DNA of 64,000 bases, taken from assembly GCF_900291975.1 (NCBI RefSeq), contig NZ_OMPN01000001.1, positions 2,232,001 to 2,296,000 of the forward strand. Reading direction: 5' to 3'. Below the pieces are notes generated by a model. That model did not search any database. It had not been told where the DNA came from and worked only from the letters and a program-made list of their open reading frames with translations. The stretch is from Agathobaculum massiliense (lineage in GTDB: Bacteria; Bacillota; Clostridia; Oscillospirales; Butyricicoccaceae). Positions 29,902-37,923 of this stretch are shown one piece after another. A program made the translations under genes and the position numbers. Numbering within the stretch: the first letter of the stretch is position 1; every line of letters begins with the position of its first letter.

Positions 29902-31044
29902 TTACTTGCCGAGAATGTTGCCAGAGATTACGACGCGCTGGATCTCGCTCGTTCCCTCGTAAATTTCGGTGATCTTGGCGTCGCGCATCATGCGCTCGAC
30001 AGGGTAATCCTTGGTATAGCCGTAGCCGCCATGGATTTGGACCGCCTTGGTGGTGATCTTCATTGCCGCTTCCGAGGCGAACAGCTTGGCGGTCGCCGCC
30101 TCCAGCGTGAAGCGCGCGCCCGATGCCTTGACCGCAGCCGCCTTGTAGGTGAGGAGACGGGCGGCTTCAATGGCGACGTGCATGTCGGCAAAAACAAACT
30201 GGGTATTCTGGAATTTGGCGATCGGGCGCCCGAACTGCTCGCGCGTCTTGGCAAACTTGATGGATTCCTCCATGGCCCCCTCCGCAATGCCGAGCGCCTG
30301 TGCAGCGATGCCGATACGGCCGCCGTCCAGCGTCTGCATCGCGATCTTGAAGCCCTTACCCTCTGCACCGAGCAGGTTTTCCTTAGGGACGATGCAGTCG
30401 GTGAACACGATCTCCGCCGTGGGCGAACCGTGCAGGCCGAGCTTTTCCTCATGCTTGCCGACGGAGAAGCCGGGGAACGAGCTTTCCACAATAAAAGCGG
30501 AGATACCCTTTGTTCCCTTACTCCGGTCGGTCATGGCGAAAACGACAAACACATCCGCTACATAGCCGTTGGTGATAAAGATTTTGGAGCCGTTGAGTAC
30601 ATAGTGATCCCCCTGCAGTTCGGCAACACAGGTACCCTTGGCGGCATCCGAACCGGCATCTGGCTCGGTAAGTGCGAACGCGCCGACCTTGTGGCCCTTG
30701 GTCAGCATGCGGAGGTACTTCTGCTTCTGCTCCTCAGTGCCGTTCGCCATGATCGGGCCGCAGCACAGACCGTTGTGGGTGGCCAGGATATCGCCGGTCG
30801 AAGCACACTGCTTGGATAACTCCTCAATCGCGATAGCGGAGCAGGTGTCGTCCGCACCGGCGCCGCCGTACTGTTCGGGAACGATCATACCCATTACGCC
30901 GATATCGAAAAGCTTTTCGATGGTGTCGCGCGGATAGGTGCTGGTTTTATCGGTTTCGGCGGCGATGGGCTTTACTTCGTTTTCAGTGAAGTCACGCATC
31001 ATCTGGCGAACCAATTGCTGCTCACGGGTCAACTGGAAATCCAT
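29902..31044 (-). CDS. bcd: butyryl-CoA dehydrogenase
   Basis: FAD enzyme that reduces crotonyl-CoA to butyryl-CoA, the key step of butyrate formation. The 380 residues from the ATG at 31044 begin MDFQLTREQQLVRQMM. The acyl-CoA dehydrogenase signatures GAFALTEPDAGSD and QIHGGYGYTKDYPVERMMRD are present. The catalytic Glu363 (IYEGTSEIQ) is in the usual position for short-chain enzymes. AGAAGGAGACTTGAAC precedes the ATG; an ATG 36 bp upstream lacks a site. thl, hbd and crt are not in the window. Confidence 0.95.
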   Translation of the reverse strand: MDFQLTREQQLVRQMMRDFTENEVKPIAAETDKTSTYPRDTIEKLFDIGVMGMIVPEQYGGAGADDTCSAIAIEELSKQCASTGDILATHNGLCCGPIMANGTEEQKQKYLRMLTKGHKVGAFALTEPDAGSDAAKGTCVAELQGDHYVLNGSKIFITNGYVADVFVVFAMTDRSKGTKGISAFIVESSFPGFSVGKHEEKLGLHGSPTAEIVFTDCIVPKENLLGAEGKGFKIAMQTLDGGRIGIAAQALGIAEGAMEESIKFAKTREQFGRPIAKFQNTQFVFADMHVAIEAARLLTYKAAAVKASGARFTLEAATAKLFASEAAMKITTKAVQIHGGYGYTKDYPVERMMRDAKITEIYEGTSEIQRVVISGNILGK

Positions 31045-31266
31045 GTTCAAGTCTCCTTCTGGTTTGATGTTTATTGCCATGCCGACGGAGCGCCGGCGTT
31101 CAGCCTGTGTCTATACCGAACAGCAGGACAAGGGTCGATCTTCCGGCCGGTTCGGGGATCGGGAACGGTTTGTCTGCACGTTCGGGCAAGCGGAAAACAA
31201 AATAGTTGCGGGTTAAAATGTGTAATATCTTGGTTATATGATTGTTATTTCTTGCTTGCAAAAACC

Positions 31267-31295
31267 AATATACCATACCCAATATGCCGCGTCAA
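31267..31295 (-). promoter_or_regulatory. sigma-A promoter of bcd-etfBA
   Basis: On the minus strand: TTGACG (31290-31295), a 17-bp spacer and TATATT (31267-31272). It gives a leader of about 215 nt; no known riboswitch pattern was recognised in it. Confidence 0.7.
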
Positions 31296-31456
31296 TCAGC
31301 AAAATAACCGGAATAAAACAATAAAAGAACCATAATATATGTAAAATTGGTTGAAGTTTTTGTTGTGGCTGATAAGTGGTTGTGAAAGTGACGAAAAAAC
31401 AAAAGGAAATATAGAGATAATCACCAATCACTACATGAGAAGCCCCTTTTGTGCGC

Positions 31457-31485
31457 TTGACAGAATAGAAAAAGATTGCTATAAT
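31457..31485 (+). promoter_or_regulatory. consensus sigma-A promoter of the MATE gene
   Basis: TTGACA (31457-31462), a 17-bp spacer and TATAAT (31480-31485): a perfect consensus. The terminator-like hairpin begins only about 15 nt after the expected start site. Confidence 0.85.
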
Positions 31486-31505
31486 TATATCAATCGAGTG
31501 GCTGC

Positions 31506-31540
31506 AAAGTGTAAATCCGGATCGGGTTTACACTTTTTTT
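31506..31540 (+). terminator. leader terminator (candidate attenuator) upstream of MATE exporter
   Basis: Stem AAAGTGTAAATCC / GGGTTTACACTTT (13 bp with one U.G pair), loop GGATC, then TTTTTTT. It lies between a perfect promoter and the exporter 76 bp downstream, so most transcripts should stop here unless something prevents it. Confidence 0.7.
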
Positions 31541-31615
31541 GTGCGGTGCAATCAAAAAAAACGGGTTATGGCAGCTTTCCCCCAAAAGTCTCCCTTGGAA
31601 GAAAAAGGAGGAACC

Positions 31616-33037
31616 ATGAAAACAACAGAAAACGTGAGTAACAAAATGGGGAGCGTTCCGATGAACCGCCTGGTGTTCACGATGGGGGTGCCGATGATCC
31701 TGTCCATGGTGCTACAGGCCTTTTATAACATTGTGGACAGCTATTTCGTAAGCTGCATGACCGATCCGGCGGTGCCGAACCTGGGCGATTACGCGGTCAA
31801 TGCGCTGACGCTGGCGTTCCCGATCCAAATGCTGATCGTGGCGATCGGCGTCGGTACTGGCGTCGGCACCAATGCGCTGCTCTCCCGTAACCTGGGGGAG
31901 GGGAACCGCGAGAAAAGCAGCCGTATATCCGGCAATTCCATTTTCCTGAGCTGCTGTACCTATGCGGTGTTCCTGCTGTTCGGACTGCTCGGCGTGGGGG
32001 TCTATATCCGGTCGCAAACGTCAGATGCGCTGGTGATAGAACTGGCAAGCAGCTATCTGCGCATCTGCTCGGTTCTGTCGTTCGGCTGCGTGGTCTACAT
32101 GATTTATGAAAAGCTGCTACAGGCGACCGGCTGCACCATGTTAGCCACGATTGCACAGATGTCCGGTGTGGTCGTTAATATCATCCTTGATCCGATTATG
32201 ATCTTCGGTTGGTTCGGCTGTCCGGCCATGGGTGTGGATGGCGCCGCGTATGCGACGGTTATCGGGCAGTTCGTATCGCTTATGCTGGGCTTCCTCTTTC
32301 ACACCGCGGCGAACCGGAAGTATTTTGACACCAGCTTGCGGTATCTGGCGCCGCAGCGTTCCATTATTCAGGAGATCTATAAAATCGGCATTCCGGCCAT
32401 TATCATGCAGGCTTTGATGTCTTTTATGACCTACGGAGTGAATATTGTCCTGGGGTCGCTTTCGACCGCCGCGGTGACTGCCTATGGAATTTATTATAAG
32501 ATCCAGCAGTTTGTCTTTTTTGCGGCGTTCGGTATGAACAACGCGATGATCCCGATCATCAGCTACAACTTTGGTCGGCGGGACAAAATGCGGGTGGACA
32601 GTGGGATACGGTACGGCATGCTGTATACACTGGTGATTCTGGGCGCGGGCGCTGTCGCGTTGCAGGTGTTCGCGCATCAACTGATCGGGATTTTTGCGGT
32701 ATCCGAGGAGGCGCGGCAGCTTTGTATTTATGCCATCCGCATTATCACGCCCGGCTATCTGTTTGCGGGGGCGAACATCGCGTTCCAAGGGATATTCCAG
32801 GCGTTTGGCTGCGGCGTGCAGTCGCTTGTGCTGTCGCTCATCCGCCTGATCGTGGTCGCGCTTCCTCTTGCGTGGCTGCTCACTCGCTTGCCGAACGCGG
32901 AGTTGCTGGTATGGTCTGCGTTTCCAATCGCCGAGGGCGCAGCGCTGGTCTGCGCATTGGTGCTGATGCGGCGGGTCGGCCGGCGGGTCGCAGCGTTTCT
33001 GGCCAGCGGCGCGGAGCAAACCGCCGCGATGGAATGA
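31616..33037 (+). CDS. MATE family multidrug exporter
   Basis: Twelve-helix cation-coupled exporter of drugs or metabolites. The 473 residues from the ATG at 31616 are preceded by AAAGGAGG. Family features are the MNRLVFTMGVPMILSMVLQA start, IVDSYFVS (helix 1 end), GVGTGVGTNALLSRNLGEG and the second-half AFGMNNAMIPIISYNFGR repeat. Regulated by an apparent attenuator in its leader. It is divergent from bcd with a 570-bp gap. Substrate unknown. Confidence 0.93.
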   Translation: MKTTENVSNKMGSVPMNRLVFTMGVPMILSMVLQAFYNIVDSYFVSCMTDPAVPNLGDYAVNALTLAFPIQMLIVAIGVGTGVGTNALLSRNLGEGNREKSSRISGNSIFLSCCTYAVFLLFGLLGVGVYIRSQTSDALVIELASSYLRICSVLSFGCVVYMIYEKLLQATGCTMLATIAQMSGVVVNIILDPIMIFGWFGCPAMGVDGAAYATVIGQFVSLMLGFLFHTAANRKYFDTSLRYLAPQRSIIQEIYKIGIPAIIMQALMSFMTYGVNIVLGSLSTAAVTAYGIYYKIQQFVFFAAFGMNNAMIPIISYNFGRRDKMRVDSGIRYGMLYTLVILGAGAVALQVFAHQLIGIFAVSEEARQLCIYAIRIITPGYLFAGANIAFQGIFQAFGCGVQSLVLSLIRLIVVALPLAWLLTRLPNAELLVWSAFPIAEGAALVCALVLMRRVGRRVAAFLASGAEQTAAME

Positions 33038-33114
33038 ACGGCTGGCAAGATGTTGCCGTCCGGCTGCACATGCACATGGCTTTTGACCTGCTCTGCCTTG
33101 GAAACTTACGCAAA

Positions 33115-33155
33115 TATAAAAAGCGCCGCTCCAGTTCTAAGGGCTGGAGCGGCGC
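33115..33155 (-). terminator. terminator of the minus-strand sugar-acid genes
   Basis: A perfect 12-bp stem GCGCCGCTCCAG / CTGGAGCGGCGC, followed on the minus strand by TTTTTATATTT. It ends the SDR gene. Confidence 0.85.
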
Positions 33156-33212
33156 TCTCATTTATTTTTGCGGAGGATAAAGACACAGATAGATGGCAAC
33201 CTGTGCCTTGCA

Positions 33213-33956
33213 TCAGAATCCGTATGCCAGCGCGCCGCCATCCACAGCAAAATCCTGTCCTGTGATATATTTTGCGCCATCACTCAGCAGGAATTTTGTC
33301 ATTTCGCCTAAATCTCTGGTATCGCCAAACGCATGCACCGGCATTCGGCCCAGGATGGCGGCTTTCCGTTCCGGTGTCATGACCTGCTTGCTCATTTCGC
33401 TGGGGAACCAGCCCGGGGCAATGCTGTTCACACAGAGGTTGTCATTCGCCCATTCTACCGCGAGACCGCGGGTCATGCCGCATACTGCTGCCTTACTTGT
33501 GCAGTAAGGGACCACTTCGGTAAAGCCAAGATGCGCGGCCATGCTGCTGATGCTCACGATGCGCCCCTTATGCCGGCTGTTTTTCAAATACGGGTAGCAT
33601 AACTGGCAGAGACGGAAGACGCTGTGGATGTTCACCTGCAGGATATGTGCAAAATCCTCTGCTGGGAAATCCTCGGCCCGGCATTTTTTTGTGATGCCTG
33701 CGTTGTTGACCAGAAAATCCAACGACTGTTTTCCGCTGGCTTGCTCGACGATCTCGCGCATGCGCGCATCGTTCGTGACATCACCCTGCACATGGATTAC
33801 CCCCAGCGCGCTGGCAGGCATTCCGTCCTTTACTTTTCCGGTACGGCTTACCGCATACACGGTTGCGCCCGCCTCTGCCAGTACATTGGATATGGCATAC
33901 CCAATTCCGCTGCTTCCTCCGGTAACGATGCCGATACGTCCTTCCAAGGCTTTCAT
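33213..33956 (-). CDS. short-chain dehydrogenase/reductase
   Basis: NAD(P)-dependent oxidoreductase of 247 residues with the classical SDR set: TGGSSGIG cofactor motif at 13-20, VNNAG near 87, catalytic Ser in SISSMA and the YCTSK Tyr-Lys pair. Sequence style is like 2-deoxy-D-gluconate/2-dehydro-3-deoxygluconate dehydrogenases (KduD type), which fits the adjacent dehydratase, but the substrate is not proven. AAAGGAGATTTATC ribosome site, 15 bp downstream of the dehydratase gene. Confidence 0.85.
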   Translation of the reverse strand: MKALEGRIGIVTGGSSGIGYAISNVLAEAGATVYAVSRTGKVKDGMPASALGVIHVQGDVTNDARMREIVEQASGKQSLDFLVNNAGITKKCRAEDFPAEDFAHILQVNIHSVFRLCQLCYPYLKNSRHKGRIVSISSMAAHLGFTEVVPYCTSKAAVCGMTRGLAVEWANDNLCVNSIAPGWFPSEMSKQVMTPERKAAILGRMPVHAFGDTRDLGEMTKFLLSDGAKYITGQDFAVDGGALAYGF

Positions 33957-33971
33957 GATAAATCTCCTTTC

Positions 33972-35087
33972 TTAAATTTCCTGAAAGCGGTAGCTGTGGC
34001 AGCTTTTTTCAATCAACTCCCAATCTAGTTCAGTGCCGATTCCGGGCTTTTCCGGCACGGTGATGACACCGTTGTGGATGGGAAGGTTGCCTTTCATGGG
34101 CAGGCGGTAATTATCTTCTGGTACAAAATACTCAAAATACTCGCAATTGCGGATCGCGCAGCTTACATGCACATTGACCAGATCCATATAGTTCATCGTT
34201 GTCGTGTGCAGCTCGCAATTCATGCCGAAAGCTTCCGCCATGTGGGCGATCTTCAGTGTCCCCGTAACGCCGTCTTTCCAGCTCACATCTGCGCGCACAA
34301 TATCCGCCGCGCGCTGCGCAATCACCTGCGCAACCCCCCAATGACAGCCGCGTGTGGTTTCCGTAGCTGCAATCGGGATATCCAGGGCGCGGCACAGCTC
34401 GGTGTATTTGTACAGCTCAAAATCGCGGAAGGGTTCCTCAAACCATTTATAGCCCAGGTGCTCGAGCTGGCGCCCCACCAGGATGGCATCTCCCATGGTG
34501 TATTCGCCCACAGGGTCGCTCATGAGCACATAATCCGGTCCTACCGCATCGCGGATCGCCTGATGCACCTGCATATCAAATGATACCGGACCGCCCGGAT
34601 GGGCCTTATAGCCGGGGATGCCTTGGCTTTTGTAGTAAACCGCTTCGTCCACATATTCCTGTACAGTCCCGTGGAAGTTTCCGCTGGCGTAAACCGGCAG
34701 GCTCGTCCGATATGCCCCGATGTATTGGTAAAGCGGCAGCCCCGCAGCTTTCGCGCAGATATCCCACAGGGCCACATCTACCGGTCCCGGGAGAAATACA
34801 GGGAAAAAGGCCTCATGACGGTCGATGTTCCACAGATCGTGGAAAATAGCCTCTCTGTCATGCGGGTCCCGTCCCAATACAACAGGCGCGATGCTGTCGT
34901 GGAGATAGCTTTCACTGACGCCGCCGCTACGCGCCGCCATACAGGTGGAGATGCCTTCAATGCCCGTATCGGTGGTAAGCCGGATTGCAATGACATCCCA
35001 GCCCATTTTGGCGCCGCCCTGGCGCTTTTCATCAAACAGGCACTTTCCCCGGTCGATCCACCATGTTTCAAATTTTGCAATAACCAT
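33972..35087 (-). CDS. enolase-superfamily sugar-acid dehydratase (mandelate racemase-like)
   Basis: A 371-residue Mg2+ enzyme of the mandelate racemase/muconate lactonising class, likely dehydrating an aldonate or uronate. The N-terminal capping domain is followed by the barrel with Lys161/His163 (YKAHPG), metal ligands Asp191, Glu217 and Glu243 (ATETT), and His294 in CELHTT. Lys-x-His instead of Lys-x-Lys at the second strand is characteristic of some acid-sugar dehydratases. AGGAGG precedes the ATG by 8 nt. Divergent from the RraA-like gene, with the GntR-type operator between. Confidence 0.85.
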   Translation of the reverse strand: MVIAKFETWWIDRGKCLFDEKRQGGAKMGWDVIAIRLTTDTGIEGISTCMAARSGGVSESYLHDSIAPVVLGRDPHDREAIFHDLWNIDRHEAFFPVFLPGPVDVALWDICAKAAGLPLYQYIGAYRTSLPVYASGNFHGTVQEYVDEAVYYKSQGIPGYKAHPGGPVSFDMQVHQAIRDAVGPDYVLMSDPVGEYTMGDAILVGRQLEHLGYKWFEEPFRDFELYKYTELCRALDIPIAATETTRGCHWGVAQVIAQRAADIVRADVSWKDGVTGTLKIAHMAEAFGMNCELHTTTMNYMDLVNVHVSCAIRNCEYFEYFVPEDNYRLPMKGNLPIHNGVITVPEKPGIGTELDWELIEKSCHSYRFQEI

Positions 35088-35135
35088 AAATCAAGCCTCC
35101 TGTCAAAGAAATTAAAACACCTTCGAAAAAACTGC

Positions 35136-35164
35136 TTGAATTATATCACAACAGATATTATAAT
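35136..35164 (+). promoter_or_regulatory. sigma-A promoter of the RraA-like gene
   Basis: TTGAAT (35136-35141), a 17-bp spacer and TATAAT (35159-35164). Overlaps the opposing promoter. Confidence 0.75.
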
Positions 35165-35168
35165 ACAA
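35140..35168 (-). promoter_or_regulatory. sigma-A promoter of the minus-strand dehydratase-SDR operon
   Basis: On the minus strand: TTGTAT (35163-35168), a 17-bp spacer and TATAAT (35140-35145). It overlaps the plus-strand promoter, so one regulator could control both. Confidence 0.65.
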
Positions 35169-35169
35169 G

Positions 35170-35179
35170 TGATATATCA
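35170..35179. promoter_or_regulatory. GntR-type operator TGATATATCA (copy 1)
   Basis: A perfect 10-bp palindrome starting 5 bp after the -10 of the plus promoter and just upstream of the minus -35. The same sequence at the same spacing recurs at 36741-36750. Probably bound by the GntR/FCD protein encoded between them. Confidence 0.7.
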
Positions 35180-35222
35180 GAATTCTTTTCGCAACATTTT
35201 TTCTGTAAAAGGAGCATGCTTC

Positions 35223-35885
35223 ATGAAACATTTTCAAAATGACGACGAGATGTTCTCCCTGATGAAAGACAAGCTGTATACGCCGGTTGTAGGGGATATT
35301 CTGGATGCGATGGGCTTTGCCCATCAATTTCTTCCTCCTTATCTGCATCCGCTCCGGCCGGATATGAAAATTGCTGGACGAGCCTGCACCGTGTTAGAGC
35401 AGGACGTATTTTGCCCACAGAAAAAGCCGTTCGGTTACCTTACCGAAGCGCTCGACCAGCTGAGGCCAAACGACGTGTATTTGGCTACTGGCGCGCATAA
35501 CAGTGCGCTCTGGGGGGAGCTGCTGACCGCAACAGCCAAAGCGCGCCACGCCGCCGGCGCAGTCGTAGATGGCTATACGCGGGATACGCCGCAAGTCCTC
35601 AGCCAAAATTTTCCTGTATTTGCCAAGGACCGGTGGGCGCAGGATTCCAGCATTCGCACCAATGTAGTGGACTTCCGCTGCCCGATTGAAATCGGACAGG
35701 TCACGATTCACGATGGGGACGTCGTATTCGCGGATATCGACGGTGTGCTGATTATCCCGCGCGAGGCCGCGGCCGAGTGCATCGGAAAAGCAATCGAAAA
35801 GGCGTCCGGTGAAAAGCTTGTACGAAAAGCGATCGAAGAAGGGATGTCCGCCACGGAAGCGTTCGCGAAATTCGGCATTTTATAA
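35223..35885 (+). CDS. RraA family protein (HMG aldolase / oxaloacetate decarboxylase-like)
   Basis: A 220-residue protein with the RraA fold. LYTPVVGDILDAMG near residue 20, GRACTVLEQD, VDGYTRDTP and IEIGQVTIHDGDVVFADIDG are characteristic. Members cleave 4-hydroxy-4-methyl-2-oxoglutarate or decarboxylate oxaloacetate, and others serve sugar-acid degradation. Here the neighbours suggest cleavage or decarboxylation of a sugar-acid product. The ATG at 35223 follows AAAAGGAGC. Confidence 0.85.
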   Translation: MKHFQNDDEMFSLMKDKLYTPVVGDILDAMGFAHQFLPPYLHPLRPDMKIAGRACTVLEQDVFCPQKKPFGYLTEALDQLRPNDVYLATGAHNSALWGELLTATAKARHAAGAVVDGYTRDTPQVLSQNFPVFAKDRWAQDSSIRTNVVDFRCPIEIGQVTIHDGDVVFADIDGVLIIPREAAAECIGKAIEKASGEKLVRKAIEEGMSATEAFAKFGIL

Positions 35886-35891
35886 ATGGAC

Positions 35892-35935
35892 AAAAAGGAC
35901 GGGAAGCATATTTGGATATGCTCCCCGTCCTTTTC
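35892..35935. terminator. bidirectional terminator between RraA-like gene and gntR
   Basis: Stem around AAAAGGACGGG...CCCGTCCTTTT with inner AGCATA/TATGCT. A-run and T-run flank it, so it ends both convergent genes. Confidence 0.88.
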
Positions 35936-35940
35936 TGTTT

Positions 35941-36585
35941 TCATGTGTCCCGAATCGCGTTCAGTGAGCGAATCATGGAGTGATTGATGTGTACGATGAT
36001 CGCGTCACGCACATCCTCCTCGTTTTCGCGCAGCAACGCGTCGATGATGGCGACGTGCTGCTTCAAATCGTCCGAGCGGGTGGCCGATGATCGGGTCACG
36101 GCATACATGCCCAGACGCACCTGCTGCACCATGAGGGACTGGTACATATTGATCAATATGGAGTTGCCCGTAATAGCTATCAGGTAAGAGTGGAAATCAG
36201 CATCTAGGTTGAACCGTGCTAGGTCGGTCAGCGTGTCGGAGTGCTGGAACTGTGTTTGAAAATCCAGCAGCTTGTCTTTGGAATAAAGCGTTTTATATTC
36301 GGTTGTTATGTTTGGTTCCATAAGCTTCCGTGCCTGATACAGCTCGACGACTGACTTTTCGGTATAGGGGGCGATCCGCATCCCCTTGCGCGGGAAAATC
36401 TCCACCAGGCCTTCCTTTTGTAATGCCAGAAGCGCTTCGCGCAGAGGCGTCCGGCCAAAGCCAGTCTCATCCAACAGCTCCTTTTCGTTGATCGCCTGTC
36501 CCGGCAAATATTGACAGGAAACGATTTTTTCATAAAGATATCTATGCGCCTCGGCAACCATAGATTTCGCTCGTTTTCCCGACAC
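35941..36585 (-). CDS. GntR/FadR (FCD) family transcriptional regulator
   Basis: Effector-responsive repressor of 214 residues. The N-terminal winged helix has YLPGQAINEKELLDETGFGR and TPLREALLALQKEGLVEIFP. The C-terminal FCD helical domain has FNLDADFHSYLIAITGNSIL with the metal-binding Asp/His residues. GTG at 36585 is chosen, with AAAGGGGTATTTTT before it. The frame runs upstream to an ATG at 36663, but that lies on the gene's own -10 hexamer and cannot be translated. It sits between the two promoters that share the TGATATATCA operator and is their likely regulator. Confidence 0.88.
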   Translation of the reverse strand: MSGKRAKSMVAEAHRYLYEKIVSCQYLPGQAINEKELLDETGFGRTPLREALLALQKEGLVEIFPRKGMRIAPYTEKSVVELYQARKLMEPNITTEYKTLYSKDKLLDFQTQFQHSDTLTDLARFNLDADFHSYLIAITGNSILINMYQSLMVQQVRLGMYAVTRSSATRSDDLKQHVAIIDALLRENEEDVRDAIIVHINHSMIRSLNAIRDT

Positions 36586-36654
36586 AAAAATACCCCTTTT
36601 CCTATTTTTTACCGTCGGAAGCGCTGCCCCAGTCTTCTGACAGAACTTACAATT

Positions 36655-36683
36655 ATCATACAAAAACTTTGGTAAAAAAGCAA
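36655..36683 (-). promoter_or_regulatory. sigma-A promoter of the gntR gene
   Basis: On the minus strand: TTGCTT (36678-36683), a 17-bp spacer and TATGAT (36655-36660). It decides the gntR start codon. Confidence 0.65.
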
Positions 36684-36706
36684 GTGGTTAATTTGATATT
36701 TTACGG

Positions 36707-36735
36707 TTGAAATATATTTATTTCTGTTTTATAAT
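36707..36735 (+). promoter_or_regulatory. sigma-A promoter of the second sugar-acid operon
   Basis: TTGAAA (36707-36712), a 17-bp spacer and TATAAT (36730-36735). Confidence 0.75.
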
Positions 36736-36740
36736 ATATG

Positions 36741-36750
36741 TGATATATCA
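36741..36750. promoter_or_regulatory. GntR-type operator TGATATATCA (copy 2)
   Basis: Identical to the palindrome at 35170-35179 and again 5 bp after the -10. The context ATAATAYAWG-TGATATATCA is shared by both copies. Confidence 0.7.
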
Positions 36751-36794
36751 ATAAGGCCATTATTCACTCTAAGATCAGAAAGGAATATCTATCT

Positions 36795-37889
36795 ATGGAT
36801 GCTTCGAAAACTCTTATCAAGGACATACATATTTACCAGGCGGTCAGCAGAATCAGTAAGCCGATCGCGGATGCGACGCACGACATCAGCAAGATCGCGT
36901 TCTATGTGCTGGAGGTAGAGAGCGCCAGCGGAGAAATCGGTCAGGGCTACCTGTTAAGCTTCCATTACAGCCCCAATGCTATTGAGGGTGCGCTGAAAGA
37001 CCTGAGACGCTTTGTTTTGGAGCGCGACTACCGCGTATATGAAACCGCGCAGATACAGAAAGATTACGAGATCGAGAGCGAGTATTTCGGCATCGTCGGC
37101 CTACAGCGCTGGGCGCTGGCCACGCTCAATGTCGCCTTGTGGGACGTTTGGAGCCGTATGAACAAACAGCCGATCTACCGCATGTTTGGCTGTCACAGGA
37201 AGCCCATTCCGGTATACGGCAGCGGCGGCTGGCTCAGTTATAGCGATGAGGAGCTGGTCGAAGAGGTTGTGGACTATAAGAAGCGAGGCTTTACTGCCGT
37301 CAAGATCAAAGTTGGCAGTCCGGATATGGAACGTGATATCCGTCGCCTGCATCTGGTCCGCGAAGCGGTGGGTCCCGAACTGAAGATCATGATGGACGCG
37401 AATCAGGGGATGGACGTACCCAGTGCGATCAAGCTGATCAGCCTGGTGGAGGACATCGGTATCTTCTGGTTCGAGGAGCCGGTCGTCAACACGGATTTTG
37501 AGGGCTACGCGACCATTCACGCGAAAACGCATATCAGCCTTGCCATGGGAGAGCGGGAATACAGTACCGTGGCGCTGCGCGAGCTGATCGGCCGGCGCGC
37601 GCTTGACCTTTGGCAGCCGGACCTGATCCGCCTGGGCGGCGTAGAAGCCTGGCGGGACAGCGCGGCGCTCGCCAACGCCTACAACATTCCGGTGCTGCCG
37701 CACTACTACAAGGACTATGATGTGCCGCTGCTGGCTACGGTCTCCAACCCCTATGGTGCGGAGAGCTTTGACTGGATCGACGCCATTATTGACGAGCCGA
37801 TGACCATTCAAAACGGCTTTGCCCTGCAGCGTGAGGGGGACGGCTGGGGCTTCCGTTTCCTGCCCCAATTCATGACAGAAGTAAAGTAA
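36795..37889 (+). CDS. enolase-superfamily enzyme (mandelate racemase/muconate cycloisomerase-like)
   Basis: A second member of the superfamily, 364 residues, only distantly similar to the one at 33972-35087. It keeps Lys170-x-Lys172 (KIKVG), Asp201 (MDANQG), Glu227 (FEEP), Glu253 (MGERE) and His303, a typical racemase/dehydratase set for an acid sugar. The AGAAAGGAATATCT site precedes the ATG. First gene of an operon with a zinc dehydrogenase and a TRAP transporter. Substrate unknown. Confidence 0.85.
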   Translation: MDASKTLIKDIHIYQAVSRISKPIADATHDISKIAFYVLEVESASGEIGQGYLLSFHYSPNAIEGALKDLRRFVLERDYRVYETAQIQKDYEIESEYFGIVGLQRWALATLNVALWDVWSRMNKQPIYRMFGCHRKPIPVYGSGGWLSYSDEELVEEVVDYKKRGFTAVKIKVGSPDMERDIRRLHLVREAVGPELKIMMDANQGMDVPSAIKLISLVEDIGIFWFEEPVVNTDFEGYATIHAKTHISLAMGEREYSTVALRELIGRRALDLWQPDLIRLGGVEAWRDSAALANAYNIPVLPHYYKDYDVPLLATVSNPYGAESFDWIDAIIDEPMTIQNGFALQREGDGWGFRFLPQFMTEVK

Positions 37890-37923
37890 CCCCTATGCTT
37901 TGATTGAAAAGAGGTCGATTTAC

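Noticed and set aside
31045-31266. Riboswitch in the 215-nt bcd leader
   Set aside because: No known aptamer motif or terminator hairpin was seen.
36586-36663. Longer GntR protein starting at the ATG at 36663
   Set aside because: That ATG lies at the gene's own -10 hexamer; the GTG at 36585 has a ribosome site.
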